A stretch of 59,147 nt of DNA from an uncultured Collinsella sp. (GCA_900541885.1 UQKW01000012.1:1-59147), one strand, 5' to 3'. Positions 9,193-19,068 are shown, counted from the stretch's first letter. Translations and numbers: made by a program. Notes: generated by a model from the sequence alone, not told the origin.

Positions 9193-10296
9193 TTATTGCA
9201 TTGCGTAGGGCGAAAGCATGGCACGTTGCGAGCAGCTCGCAAACCAAACCGACACGAGCGCAAACATAAATCCGTTGGCAAAACCGTTGGCAAACTGCAT
9301 CGCGCCGCGCTTCCACCACAGCAGGCTGCGGTGCAGCACGCCGTCCGAGAGCACCATGAACAGGCCCATGGCAAACGGAATAAAGCACATCACGGCAAAG
9401 GCCGAGAACACGCCCGAGATGGCCGATAGCACCAAAAACGGCGCCACGATGCCCATCAGGTAAAAACCGGTACGGGCCTTGCCTTCCAGGCGCTCGGCCT
9501 CAACATGGGCCCGACCGACCAGATCACCGCCAGAGGCGCCGTTGGTGCCGGCGTGACCCATGCCGCCAATACGGACCTCGTCGCCATCGTGCGTGCCGGC
9601 GGGAAACTCAATCGTCTGCTCGGAGGTCACACGGGTTCGCCCGCTGCCGCCGCAATCGGGACAGGGGTCGGCGACGACCTTACCGGAGCCACCGCACTCA
9701 GGGCAGACAGACTGGAACGTGCCGGCACCAAACAGAAAGGACAGGTCGACATCGATGTGGCCGCGACCGCCGCAGCTCGGACAGGTATGTGCATGCTCGG
9801 ACGAAACAGAGCCCGAACCGCCGCAGTGACCACAGGTATCGAAGCGCGTATAGCGGACGGTCTTGCGGGCACCGCCCTTGGCCTCCTTGGCGTCGAGCTT
9901 AATATCGACGACCACGTTGGCGCCGTTCTCGGGATTATAGGCAGCCTGCCCGCGACGCGGCTGACCCCAGGCGCCACCAAAGGGAAAGCCGCCCTCAAAG
10001 GGATTGCCGTAGCCCGCGCTGCCGGCGTAACCGCCGCCATAGGGCGAAGCCGTGGGAGCGCCGGCGAAGGGGTTGCCCGAACGCATGGCGTCGTAGCGCG
10101 AACGCTTCTGCTCGTCCGAAAGCACGGCGTAGGCCTCGGAAACCTCTTTAAACTTTTCCTCGGCATCCGGCTCTTTGTTGACGTCCGGATGGAGCTTGCG
10201 GGCCTTTTGCTGGAAGGCCTTTTGAATATCACGCGAGGTGGCGTCCTTGGAGACACCCAGAATCTCGTAGTAATCTTTTTCGTTCATCGTCGCCAT
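9193..10296 (-). CDS. DnaJ-like protein with membrane-spanning C-terminus
   Basis: A second J-protein of 367 residues, started at the ATG at 10296 with AGGAGG upstream. It has a J domain with HPD (36-38), a long Gly/Phe/Tyr-rich region (about 74-120), four CxxCxGxG repeats (155-220) and the beginning of C-terminal domain I (about 221-268). At about residue 270 the chaperone fold stops and is replaced by hydrophobic segments (about 278-298, 299-317 and 338-355), so the protein is probably anchored in the membrane. I infer a role recruiting DnaK to the membrane; no specific family name is known to me for this architecture. It lies 82 bases upstream of dnaJ in the same operon. Confidence 0.85.
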   Translation of the reverse strand: MATMNEKDYYEILGVSKDATSRDIQKAFQQKARKLHPDVNKEPDAEEKFKEVSEAYAVLSDEQKRSRYDAMRSGNPFAGAPTASPYGGGYAGSAGYGNPFEGGFPFGGAWGQPRRGQAAYNPENGANVVVDIKLDAKEAKGGARKTVRYTRFDTCGHCGGSGSVSSEHAHTCPSCGGRGHIDVDLSFLFGAGTFQSVCPECGGSGKVVADPCPDCGGSGRTRVTSEQTIEFPAGTHDGDEVRIGGMGHAGTNGASGGDLVGRAHVEAERLEGKARTGFYLMGIVAPFLVLSAISGVFSAFAVMCFIPFAMGLFMVLSDGVLHRSLLWWKRGAMQFANGFANGFMFALVSVWFASCSQRAMLSPYAMQ

Positions 10297-10354
10297 GCGC
10301 GGCAACCTCCTGCTCAAAGCAGCGTATATATTGCGGTAATTCTACCCGAGCGGT

Positions 10355-11587
10355 CTATGCTAGACCCCAAAACAGCTCGAACAGAACATTTCCATCGAGC
10401 CAGCCCAAGTGGGTCGGCGCCAGACGGGCAAGGACTCGACCTGTGATGACGTCAGCCGAGGTGACGAAGCCCACATAGGGATCGTCGGCGTCTGGCGCCC
10501 AGGCGGCAAGTCCAAGTTCAAGGGCGCGGTCGCAGGCTACTGCCAGTTCGTCCACGGGGATCACTTCCGCTGCGCGAACCAGCAGGTCGGACCCCACGCC
10601 ACGTGTCATGCGGCAGGCGAGCATCAGGTCCTCGGCCACCGCCTCGCGCCGCGAAAGATACTCCGTCTCAAACGACGTCGCGGCGTCGTCTCGTTGCACC
10701 AGGCGCACGCGGTGCGCGTCGCCGCGAGGAAACACACCGGGGAAGAGCTCGGCCAAACGATCGAAATCTTCGGCGTCGAGCATGCCCGCGGCAGAACGGC
10801 CCAGGCCCAAATAGCCCTGGCCGGTCCAGTAGGCAATGTTATGGGCACACTCATGTCGATCGAGCGCATAGCTCGCCACCTCGTAAGGGTGGTAGCCAGC
10901 CGCGCTCAGGCAATTGCGCGCCACATCCATACAGGCGGCCTGAAAATCCTCATCGGGCTCGAGCGATTCATCGCGGCATGCCATGCGGTAGAGCGGCGTG
11001 CCTTCCTCGAGCGTAAGCGGGTAGACCGAGACATGGTGCGGAGCCGCCGCAAGCACACCATCGAGCGTGCGATGCCAGCTCGCAGCCGTCTGTCCGGGAA
11101 GGCCGCACATGAGGTCGCACGACACGTCAAGCCCCGCGTCTTTGACCGTCGCGATGGCCGCGAGCGCCCGATCGACATCGTGAATACGGCCGATGGCGGC
11201 AAGCTCGTCATTATCGAGCGTTTGTACACCAAGTGAAATGCGCGTAACACCCGCCGCGGCAAGGGTTTCGACAAGCTCGGCAGTCAGTGACTCGGGATTG
11301 GCCTCACAGGTGAACTCAACGGGCTTACACCGCATGGAGATGCGACGGGCGAGTTCAACCAGACGCTCCCCCGCCAGCGACGGCGTACCGCCGCCAACAT
11401 AGACGGTGCGAACCTGCGCAAGCGCCCCGGTCCTGCCAAAGGCATCGAGGCGCGCATACAGTTGTTCAAAATACGCGTCGAGCGCAGCGTCCAGGTCGCA
11501 CGGGGCGAAGCTGCGCGAGTCAAAATCGCAGTACCGGCACTTTTGGACGCAAAACGGCACATGCACGTACAGCGCGGTAACGGCCAC
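10355..11587 (-). CDS. hemW: radical SAM heme chaperone HemW-like protein
   Basis: Family formerly called oxygen-independent coproporphyrinogen III oxidase-like; HemW binds heme and is thought to insert it into target proteins. The radical SAM motif CVQKCRYCDF is at about residues 12-21, with the GGTPS glycine motif after it and a HemN_C-like end. The start is the GTG at 11587, one base past the dusB stop, with GGAGG upstream, giving 410 residues. The lepA-hemW-dnaJ region is conserved in Gram-positives. Confidence 0.9.
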   Translation of the reverse strand: MAVTALYVHVPFCVQKCRYCDFDSRSFAPCDLDAALDAYFEQLYARLDAFGRTGALAQVRTVYVGGGTPSLAGERLVELARRISMRCKPVEFTCEANPESLTAELVETLAAAGVTRISLGVQTLDNDELAAIGRIHDVDRALAAIATVKDAGLDVSCDLMCGLPGQTAASWHRTLDGVLAAAPHHVSVYPLTLEEGTPLYRMACRDESLEPDEDFQAACMDVARNCLSAAGYHPYEVASYALDRHECAHNIAYWTGQGYLGLGRSAAGMLDAEDFDRLAELFPGVFPRGDAHRVRLVQRDDAATSFETEYLSRREAVAEDLMLACRMTRGVGSDLLVRAAEVIPVDELAVACDRALELGLAAWAPDADDPYVGFVTSADVITGRVLARLAPTHLGWLDGNVLFELFWGLA

Positions 11588-11588
11588 C

Positions 11589-12632
11589 CTAGGCCTCCAG
11601 CGGATGAGCGGGCACCGACTCACCGGCGGCAAGCGCGGCCTCGCAGGCCACCACATCGCGCTCGATATCATCGACGAGCGCCATAAACTCCTCGTATGTG
11701 GAGCAGCGCACCACCTGGGCGCGCCAGGCGGCGGCATGGGGCATGCCCTTGAGATACCAGCTCGCGTACGTACGAGCACGCGACATGAGCGGCAGCAACT
11801 CATGCGTCAGCGTCAGGTGCTCACGCAGGGCGTCCAGGCGCTCGACCGAGCTGCGCGGCGGCACCGGCGAGCCATCGAGCGCAAGGGCGCGTGCATCGCC
11901 GAACACCCACGGATTGCCGTATATGCCGCGCGCGATAAACACAGCGCTCGCACACGAGCTACGCAGATGCTCAGCCGCATCCTCGGCAGAGAACACGTCG
12001 CCCGAACCGATCACGGGAATCTCGACGGCGTCGGCAACCTCATCGACGACCGACCAATCGGCCTGACCCGTATAAAGCTGCGTGGCGCAACGCCCGTGAA
12101 CGGCAACAGCGGCGGCACCGGCGCCCTCGAGCATCTGGGCAAATGTCGCGGCATTGCGGTCCTCGGCGTAAAAACCCTTGCGGATCTTTACGGTCACGGG
12201 AACGTGCGCCGCGCCCACCGCTGCCTCGACGATCTTCTCGGCCAGATCAGGCGTGCGCATGAGCGCCGAACCCTCGCCTTTGGTAACCACTTTACGGGCG
12301 GGACATGCCATGTTGATGTCGATAAGCGACAGGCGATCGCCCACGCGCTCCTCGACGGCAGCGACAGCGCTCGCAAACTGATCGGGTTTGGAGCCAAAGA
12401 GCTGCACGCAAATCTGCTGCTCCTCGTCTGCCGGCAGCACCAGGCGCCACGTCTTGTTGCTGGCATAGGCAAGGCCCGCCACGCTCACCATCTCGCTGTA
12501 GGCAAGGTTGGCACCGCGGCGGCGGCACATGATGCGGTAGGCAGGGTCGGTCACGCCCGCCATGGGAGCCATAAGGAACGGCTGCTCGGCATAGGCGCCT
12601 AGCAGCCGCAGACTATATTCGGAAAGCGCCAT
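11589..12632 (-). CDS. dusB: tRNA-dihydrouridine synthase (DusB type)
   Basis: FMN/NADPH-dependent enzyme reducing uridines in the tRNA D-loop. The TIM-barrel start MAPMAGVTDPAYR, the catalytic-cysteine region MACPARKV and the phosphate-binding IGSGDVF motif are present in a 347-residue protein. It lies four bases after lepA and one base before hemW, so the three are probably co-transcribed. Assignment to DusB rather than another Dus paralogue rests on overall pattern only. Confidence 0.9.
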   Translation of the reverse strand: MALSEYSLRLLGAYAEQPFLMAPMAGVTDPAYRIMCRRRGANLAYSEMVSVAGLAYASNKTWRLVLPADEEQQICVQLFGSKPDQFASAVAAVEERVGDRLSLIDINMACPARKVVTKGEGSALMRTPDLAEKIVEAAVGAAHVPVTVKIRKGFYAEDRNAATFAQMLEGAGAAAVAVHGRCATQLYTGQADWSVVDEVADAVEIPVIGSGDVFSAEDAAEHLRSSCASAVFIARGIYGNPWVFGDARALALDGSPVPPRSSVERLDALREHLTLTHELLPLMSRARTYASWYLKGMPHAAAWRAQVVRCSTYEEFMALVDDIERDVVACEAALAAGESVPAHPLEA

Positions 12633-12636
12633 AGAC

Positions 12637-14448
12637 CTACTCGTCCACCTTGAGGATTGCCATAAAGGCCTCCTGCGGGACCTCTACCGAGCCGATGGCC
12701 TTCATGCGCTTCTTGCCCTCTTTCTGCTTCTCGAGCAGTTTGCGCTTACGAGAAATATCGCCGCCGTAGCACTTGGCAAGCACGTCCTTGCGGCGCGCCT
12801 TGACGGTGGAGCGGGCAATGATCTTGTTGCCGATAGCACCCTGGATGGGCACCTCGAACAGCTGACGCGGAATAATCTCCTTGAGCTTGTCGCATAGGCC
12901 GCGGGCAAGACCGTAGGCCTTGTCCTTGTGGACGATAAACGACAGCGCGTCCACCTCGTCGCCCGAAAGCAAAATATCGAGCTTAACGAGCTCGGAGGGA
13001 CGGTACTCGTTGAACTCGTAGTCCAGGGAGGCGTAGCCCTTGGTACGGCTCTTGAGCTGATCAAAGAAGTCCAAGATGAGCTCGGCGAGCGGCATGTCAA
13101 AGCGCATCTCGACCGATTTGCTCGTGAGATGGATCATGTCGGTTGTAATGCCACGGTGCTCGATAGCGAGCTGCATGACGGCACCCGTATACTCGGGCGG
13201 GCAGATGATCTTAGCCTTGAGGTAGGGTTCCTCGATACGCTCGATGCGCGTGGCCTCGGGAAGATCCTGCGGGCTACGGACATCAATCATCTCGCCGTCA
13301 GTCTTGTAGACGTGATAGTCCACCGAGGGGCTCGTGGCAATGAGGTCCAAGTTGAACTCGCGCTCCAGGCGTTCCTTGACGACCTCCATGTGCAGCAGGC
13401 CCAGGAAGCCCACGCGGAAGCCAAAGCCGAGCGCCACCGAGGTCTCGGGCTCCCACACCAACGACGGGTCGTTGACGTGCAACTTATCGAGCGCGTCACG
13501 CAGGTTCTCGTAGTCCTTGTTATCGATCGGGAACAGACCCGTATAGACCATGGGTTTAGCCTCGCGGTAGCCGGGAAGCGGCTCGGGGCAGGGATTCGAC
13601 GCCCACGTGAGGGTATCGCCCACGCGCACGGCCTCGGGGTCCTTCAGGCCCGTGACCACGTAGCCGACCTCGCCAACCGTCAGCGCGTCAACCGGGGTCT
13701 CGGCAGGACGCTTGACACCCACGCCATCGACCAAAAAGTCGCCCTTTGCCTGCATCATGCGCAAGGTATCGCCTTTTTTGATGGAGCCGTCAAAGACGCG
13801 CACCGTGGCGACGACGCCACGATACTCGTCGAAGTACGAATCCAGAATGAGTGCCTTGAGCGGCGCGTTCGCATCGCCCTTGGGCGGAGAGATCAAAAAG
13901 ACAATGGACTCCAGCAGATCGTGGATGCCCTCGCCGGTCTTGCCCGAGACACACACGGCATCATCGGCAGGGATCGCCAGGTCATCCTCGATCTCGGTCT
14001 TAACCTCGTCGGGGTGTGCCGAGGGCAGGTCGATCTTGTTGATGGCCGGCACAATGTCCAGATTGGCGTTCATGGCGAGCGTCGCGTTGGAGACGGTCTG
14101 CGCCTCGACGCCCTGCGTGGCGTCGACAACGAGCACCGCGCCCTCGCAGGCTGCCAGCGAGCGCGAGACCTCATAGGTAAAGTCCACGTGGCCCGGCGTA
14201 TCGATCAGGTTGAACTGATACGTCTCGCCATCGTCGGCGTCATAGGACACGCGAACGGCATTGGACTTGATCGTAATGCCGCGCTCGCGCTCGATATCCA
14301 TGGTGTCGAGCAGCTGCGACTCCATGTCGCGCTCGTCGACGGTATGGGTGAGCTCGAGGATGCGGTCACTGATCGTTGACTTGCCATGGTCGATGTGCGC
14401 AACAATCGAGAAGTTGCGGATGTGGGAAATGTCATTTGAAGTATTCAT
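12637..14448 (-). CDS. lepA: elongation factor 4 (LepA)
   Basis: Ribosome-associated translational GTPase involved in back-translocation or initiation/assembly. The 603-residue protein has G1 AHIDHGKST, G3 DTPGHVDF, G4 NKID and the LepA-specific C-terminal domain (YGGDISRKRKLLEKQKEGKK). The ATG at 14448 was chosen because the G-domain begins a few residues later; its ribosome-binding site is weak. It is the first gene of the lepA-dusB-hemW-dnaJ2-dnaJ-mtaB-phoH-ybeY-dgkA-era-recO run. Confidence 0.97.
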   Translation of the reverse strand: MNTSNDISHIRNFSIVAHIDHGKSTISDRILELTHTVDERDMESQLLDTMDIERERGITIKSNAVRVSYDADDGETYQFNLIDTPGHVDFTYEVSRSLAACEGAVLVVDATQGVEAQTVSNATLAMNANLDIVPAINKIDLPSAHPDEVKTEIEDDLAIPADDAVCVSGKTGEGIHDLLESIVFLISPPKGDANAPLKALILDSYFDEYRGVVATVRVFDGSIKKGDTLRMMQAKGDFLVDGVGVKRPAETPVDALTVGEVGYVVTGLKDPEAVRVGDTLTWASNPCPEPLPGYREAKPMVYTGLFPIDNKDYENLRDALDKLHVNDPSLVWEPETSVALGFGFRVGFLGLLHMEVVKERLEREFNLDLIATSPSVDYHVYKTDGEMIDVRSPQDLPEATRIERIEEPYLKAKIICPPEYTGAVMQLAIEHRGITTDMIHLTSKSVEMRFDMPLAELILDFFDQLKSRTKGYASLDYEFNEYRPSELVKLDILLSGDEVDALSFIVHKDKAYGLARGLCDKLKEIIPRQLFEVPIQGAIGNKIIARSTVKARRKDVLAKCYGGDISRKRKLLEKQKEGKKRMKAIGSVEVPQEAFMAILKVDE

Positions 14449-14473
14449 GCGGACTATCTTACCCGAGCGATAC

Positions 14474-14510
14474 AAAAAATGGAGCCTGTTCCATAAAACA
14501 GGCTCCATTT
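14474..14510 (-). terminator. intrinsic terminator of rpsT
   Basis: On the minus strand, TGGAGCCTGTT and AACAGGCTCCA form a perfect stem followed by TTTTTTG. It lies between rpsT and lepA. Confidence 0.85.
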
Positions 14511-14544
14511 ATGCGCGTAATCTGTGTGGTGTGAAATTTACAAC

Positions 14545-14811
14545 TTAGGCGTTGATGCTGTTCACGAGCTTGGCAAGACCGGACTTGCGGTTGGAAGCCT
14601 GGTTCTTGTGGATAACATGCTTGGCGGCAGCCATGTCGAGACGCTTGGTGACGGTCTTGAGGGCGGCCTGGGCCTTCTCGGCGTCGCCCTCGGCGACGGC
14701 GGACTGGACGTGCTTGGTCAGCGTCTTGAGCTCGGACTTGACAGCCTTGTTACGCATGCGAGCTGCCTCATTGGTGCGGATACGCTTCTTCTGAGACTTG
14801 ATGTTTGCCAC
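14545..14811 (-). CDS. rpsT: 30S ribosomal protein S20
   Basis: S20 is a helical primary binder of 16S rRNA. The 88-residue protein starts at the GTG at 14811 (MANIKSQKKRI) with AAAGGAA upstream, and has the family pattern of Lys/Ala-rich helices ending in a HKNQASNRKSGL motif. An upstream start would add 23 unrelated residues. It is a single-gene unit with its own terminator. Confidence 0.96.
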   Translation of the reverse strand: MANIKSQKKRIRTNEAARMRNKAVKSELKTLTKHVQSAVAEGDAEKAQAALKTVTKRLDMAAAKHVIHKNQASNRKSGLAKLVNSINA

Positions 14812-14944
14812 TTCTGGAGTTCCTTTCGAGTTCCTTGCAAAAAATGTATGACACCTCTGAGACACGGTGAGGTCATGCAAGCGCCTACTATAGCACGCTC
14901 CCCCTCAAAGGGATAGAACGAATTTGCCAAATAGGCAGGTATAA

Positions 14945-15907
14945 TCACGATTTTCTCAAGATGTTCGTAATCCAGAGCAAAAGCGCGGTCTGAGAATCGG
15001 CCGAACCCTTCAGCGCGAGCTCCACATCGACCGCGCCCTCGAGCGCGGCAACGAGCTCTGCCATCGAAAAGCGACGTGCCCAGGTCAGGTGATTCTTGAC
15101 CTGCCAGGACTGGAGCTTAAGTGTTGCGGCCAACTCACGACCCTGTCCGCGCGCATCGAGCGCCTTGGCAACGATAAGCTCGCGGATGCGGCCGCACAGC
15201 AATGTGTAAGTCCACACGTAGCTCTTGGCGGGCAGTAGATTGAAGAGCTCGAGAGAGCGTCGCATGTCACGGGCCGAGACCGCATTGAGAAAGTCCCAGG
15301 GTTGAACCTCGGCCGTACGTACAATCCAGCGCTCAACGTCGGCAAGCTCAATCTGCGGCGCCTCGACCATCTGGGCAAGCTTAGCCAAGTCGTTATCGAG
15401 CATGCGAGTGTTTTCACCCGAACGCGAGACGAGTTCCTCGGCGGCCGCCGTCGAGATCGACTTGCCGTGCTGCGTCGCCATCTGCTGCACACGGCGCGGG
15501 AGCTCCCAGCGCTTGGTGCCCGAGCAATCGATCACGGCCTTCTTATCGAGCTTTGCGATCGCCTTGTACAGACGCGTGTTCTTGGCAAGCGAATCGGCAA
15601 TGATAAGGCAAACCGTCGTGGGGCTGGGGCTCGCCAGATAGTCGACAAGCGGCTCGGAGATCGCTTTGGCGAGTTTTGAGCAGCCGTCAAGGATTACCAG
15701 GCGAAACTCGCTGCCCATGGGAAAGGTGTTGAGCGATCCGATAATCGACTCGATATCGGGGTCTTTGGTCATATCGCGCTCGTCGAGGTTGAACTCGACC
15801 ATACCCGACTTTTCCAGACGCGCTTTCATACGCGAGACGGCGTGATCGCGCTTGACTCCGTCGGTACCGACGATCAGATATGCCGGCAGCAGACCGGTTT
15901 CGGACAT
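14945..15907 (-). CDS. holA: DNA polymerase III delta subunit
   Basis: HolA opens the beta-clamp within the clamp loader. The 320-residue product shows the N-terminal AAA-like region (AYLIVGTDGVKRD) and the delta-family helical C-terminus (VKNHLTWARRFS, near the end LLLWITNILRKS). The start ATG at 15907 has GGAGGGG seven bases upstream. It lies downstream of comEC, the usual comEA-comEC-holA order in Gram-positives. Confidence 0.9.
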   Translation of the reverse strand: MSETGLLPAYLIVGTDGVKRDHAVSRMKARLEKSGMVEFNLDERDMTKDPDIESIIGSLNTFPMGSEFRLVILDGCSKLAKAISEPLVDYLASPSPTTVCLIIADSLAKNTRLYKAIAKLDKKAVIDCSGTKRWELPRRVQQMATQHGKSISTAAAEELVSRSGENTRMLDNDLAKLAQMVEAPQIELADVERWIVRTAEVQPWDFLNAVSARDMRRSLELFNLLPAKSYVWTYTLLCGRIRELIVAKALDARGQGRELAATLKLQSWQVKNHLTWARRFSMAELVAALEGAVDVELALKGSADSQTALLLWITNILRKS

Positions 15908-15985
15908 TGCGCTCCCCTCCCGCAGACTCTCGAATTCGTACCGTGCCATTTTAGCCCAGGGGTTGGTCCCGCGCCAACGGCAGCA

Positions 15986-18289
15986 TCACGGTCGCTGGCA
16001 TCGCATGGCAAAACCTGTTACGGTCGGCGAGACGGTAATGTCTCCTTGTTCAATGGTACATGCGAACGCGCCGCCCGCATCGCGAACGGCATCGATGCAG
16101 GCATCGGATGGATGGCCGTAGCGGTTGCCCTCGCCCGCACTCGCCATAGAGAGCTCGGGCTTAAGCGTTTCCAGCAGGTCTTTGTCGACGGAAACTTTTG
16201 AGCCGTGATGCCCCAGCTTGAGCACATCGATATCACCCACCTCCTGTACAAACTCGCGCTCCTGATCGAGCTCGGCATCACCAGTGAGGAGCATACGCAG
16301 GCTCTTGCATTCCCGGGCATAGGAGAGCAGCAAGACAAGCGAGTCCTCATTGCCCTCGCCATCCACCGTGTCAAACGGCCACATCACACGAGCCCGAAAT
16401 GCGCCGATATCGACCGTATCCCCGCGAGCCACCTGCCGATACGTTACGTCGGGGCGATTCAGGACCTCAGCAGGCGCACCGTCCAGCGCATCCGCTGCAA
16501 CTGCAATGGTTCCAACCGAAAACCGATCGAGCACATCGGGAAGACCACCCCAATGATCTTCGTCCCAATGTGTCACGAAGACGGCGTCGATATGGTGGAC
16601 ATTGTTGCGAACCAACGCCGCCACCACACGCTCGTCGAGCCCGCAGTCGACGAGCGCTACCGCGCCGCCCTCGCGGATAAGAATCGCATCGGCCTGGCCC
16701 ACATCGAGTACCGTCACCGAAGGCGGAGCGAATCGATCCCAGTAGACGTACGGAATCGCAGCCAAGAGCACCAGGCATGCAAGCCCCACCGCCATAAGAC
16801 GTGCACGGGGACGCGGCCACCAGACCAGCAGAACCGCCAGCAAACACGGCACTAGGTAAATCCACATGCTATCGGGCGGCACGCTCACGGATGCACCCGG
16901 CACGGCGGCAAACAGCTGCTCGAAGAACAGCGCGCAACGGGCGGCAATCATGGGCACAACGAGCGCCCAAGTCCGCAACGGCGCCACGAGCGAAAAGGGA
17001 ACCAGCACGATGGACACAGCAAGCAGTACGCTCACCACCGGACCGATGACCGCATTTGCCAACGGAGCAATGAGCGAGAACGTACCGAATGCAGGAATGG
17101 TAATGGGAAGTGTCGCCAGTTGCGAGCACAGCGTGACGGAAAGCATGCTGGCAACGCCCGATGACACACCCAGCTCACCCAAAGCGAAGGTCGCATAGGG
17201 GCAAAAGCACAGAATGGCTAAGACGCTGGCACATGAAAGCTGAAAACCCATCTCGAACAGCACCGTCGGTCGCAGTAGCACAAAGATGGACATGGTTACG
17301 AAGAGTGCCGATGCGCCGTGCCGGCGACGCCCCACGCCGTTTACAACAAGCGTAGCGAACACCATGCAGCACGCGCGCACGGCCGAGGGAGACGCGCCCG
17401 TAAAGGCAGCGTAGCCCACAAGCGTTATCGCCAATATCGCCCGCTGAAGACCACGTGAGCGCCGAGTCTTTTGCAATACACCCTCGATTACAAACCCCAC
17501 GATAGCCAAATGGCTGCCCGAGACGGCGATAAGATGCGCCGTTCCCGTTACCGAAAACCAGTCGCCCGCCGGCTGGGCGCGTAGCTCGGCCGAACGACCA
17601 CAGACGACACCGGCTATGAGCGCACGCGCCGGGTCGGTCGCAGGCGCGATGGACGCAAGCAGCCCATTTCGCAGCCGAAGCAGCGGCCCCGGAGAACCCT
17701 CATCGATCGACACGATCCGAACGGCTTTTACCTTGCGTACCTCGCCTCGGAGCGCGCGCGATCGTCCAAACGCATCGTTCTCAAAACGTGAAACGCGACC
17801 GATAACACGCACGTGCGCCCCGACCTTGAGCTCGCGGTCACACGATAGGCGAACCGCTGCCAAGTTCTTACCGTCCGCGCGTGCCTCGCAGGTATAGGAA
17901 TACACGTCGTCGTTTATGGATGGATCGCCCTGCACGATAAACTCGAGGCTGCTTGCCGCTCGACCGTCGAGCGCCTTCGAGGCGCCTAGCGTGCCCACAG
18001 CCCACCACGCCGAGACGACCGCTCCCGCCACGAGACCGACGGACGCGGCATACAGCCACCGCTTCAAAGGGGCAAGCCGCGCACAAGATTGAGCCAGCAC
18101 AACGAAGACCGCCGCCGCAACGGGAATGGCCCATAGCGGCCCGACCGCCGGCACCCGCTCCCTCAGCAGCGCATCAGCGGCCACGTTAAGCACCAAAGCG
18201 CAGCTCACGCACATGCCGGCACACAGGGCCATCGTCCACGGCATCAAGGGCCGCGGAGGCATCACATGCTCGCGCTCGGTCGCACTCAT
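15986..18289 (-). CDS. comEC: ComEC/Rec2-type DNA-uptake channel
   Basis: Predicted inner-membrane channel for single-stranded DNA entry during transformation. Of 767 residues, the first part carries several membrane helices and an OB-like region, the middle is the Competence transmembrane domain (begins ARALIAGVVCG), and the C-terminus is a metallo-beta-lactamase fold with THWDEDHWGG and LGHHGSK. All expected domains are present, so it appears intact. The ATG at 18289 overlaps the comEA stop as ATGA, indicating translational coupling. Whether the organism is transformable is unknown. Confidence 0.94.
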   Translation of the reverse strand: MSATEREHVMPPRPLMPWTMALCAGMCVSCALVLNVAADALLRERVPAVGPLWAIPVAAAVFVVLAQSCARLAPLKRWLYAASVGLVAGAVVSAWWAVGTLGASKALDGRAASSLEFIVQGDPSINDDVYSYTCEARADGKNLAAVRLSCDRELKVGAHVRVIGRVSRFENDAFGRSRALRGEVRKVKAVRIVSIDEGSPGPLLRLRNGLLASIAPATDPARALIAGVVCGRSAELRAQPAGDWFSVTGTAHLIAVSGSHLAIVGFVIEGVLQKTRRSRGLQRAILAITLVGYAAFTGASPSAVRACCMVFATLVVNGVGRRRHGASALFVTMSIFVLLRPTVLFEMGFQLSCASVLAILCFCPYATFALGELGVSSGVASMLSVTLCSQLATLPITIPAFGTFSLIAPLANAVIGPVVSVLLAVSIVLVPFSLVAPLRTWALVVPMIAARCALFFEQLFAAVPGASVSVPPDSMWIYLVPCLLAVLLVWWPRPRARLMAVGLACLVLLAAIPYVYWDRFAPPSVTVLDVGQADAILIREGGAVALVDCGLDERVVAALVRNNVHHIDAVFVTHWDEDHWGGLPDVLDRFSVGTIAVAADALDGAPAEVLNRPDVTYRQVARGDTVDIGAFRARVMWPFDTVDGEGNEDSLVLLLSYARECKSLRMLLTGDAELDQEREFVQEVGDIDVLKLGHHGSKVSVDKDLLETLKPELSMASAGEGNRYGHPSDACIDAVRDAGGAFACTIEQGDITVSPTVTGFAMRCQRP

Positions 18290-18999
18290 ACGCAGATGCA
18301 ATCTTTGATTTTGGCAAGCTTCTTCTCGCCGATTCCCGACACACGCATCAGATCGTCAACCGAGGCAAAAGCACCGTTCTTTGTACGCTCATCGATAATC
18401 GACTGTGCCATGGAGGGACCGATGCCCGAGAGCGTCTGCAGCTCTGCCGTGCTTGCCGTATTGATGTTGACTAGGCCCGTTGCGCCACTCACGCCCAATG
18501 ATGCGGAAGCCCCACCATCAACACCGGCTTCCGCAATGGACGCCTGCTGCTCCCCTACCGTTGGAACGTGGATTTTTTGTCCATCAGTGACCTTAGATGC
18601 CCGATTGAGCCCCGTAACGTCTGCCTCGGGCGCCAGCCCGCCGGCGGCATCAATCGCCTGAGCCACCCGCGCGCCGTCCTTGAGGCGATATACACCGGGC
18701 GACACAACGGCGCCATCGACATCGACATAGACCTCTGCCGCGGCAGAAGCCTTAGTCGAAGAACCTTCGGATGTCTTTCCGCTCGAGGCATCACCGGATC
18801 CCGGCTCCATCAACGAGCCCGTACCGTCAGTGCGCTCAAACGACACACCGCCGGCACCGCCGCCAAGGTTCGCCATCGCCAAGCCGCTCGCCATCGCAAT
18901 GACGACCAGTATCGCCATCACCACTGCCTTATGACCGAGCAGCTTGTCCGCCAAGCGGTCCATCCGTTTGACCCGTTCGTGTTGTTCGCGCTGCGCCAT
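18286..18999 (-). CDS. comEA: ComEA-type DNA-binding competence protein
   Basis: Membrane-anchored DNA receptor that passes DNA to ComEC. The 237-residue protein has a single N-terminal membrane helix (about 24-44), a Ser/Gly linker, an SLBB domain (about 89-148, VYVDVDGAVVSPGVYRL) and a C-terminal helix-hairpin-helix DNA-binding domain (about 176-237, VNINTAS...LSGIGPSMA). The ATG at 18999 has GGGAGG upstream; an earlier in-frame start would add 26 residues without a ribosome-binding site. Confidence 0.94.
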   Translation of the reverse strand: MAQREQHERVKRMDRLADKLLGHKAVVMAILVVIAMASGLAMANLGGGAGGVSFERTDGTGSLMEPGSGDASSGKTSEGSSTKASAAAEVYVDVDGAVVSPGVYRLKDGARVAQAIDAAGGLAPEADVTGLNRASKVTDGQKIHVPTVGEQQASIAEAGVDGGASASLGVSGATGLVNINTASTAELQTLSGIGPSMAQSIIDERTKNGAFASVDDLMRVSGIGEKKLAKIKDCICV

Positions 19000-19056
19000 A
19001 GCAAAACCTCCCAACACCATCGTGTCAGGAAAGGAGCCCTGCAACAGCCACGCTCC

Positions 19057-19068
19057 AAAACCGGTTTT
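19057..19068. promoter_or_regulatory. 12-bp palindrome upstream of comEA
   Basis: AAAACCGGTTTT, a perfect palindrome 58 bases upstream of the comEA start, followed by two similar ACCAAAA-rich segments. It may be an operator for the competence operon. Inference only. Confidence 0.25.
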
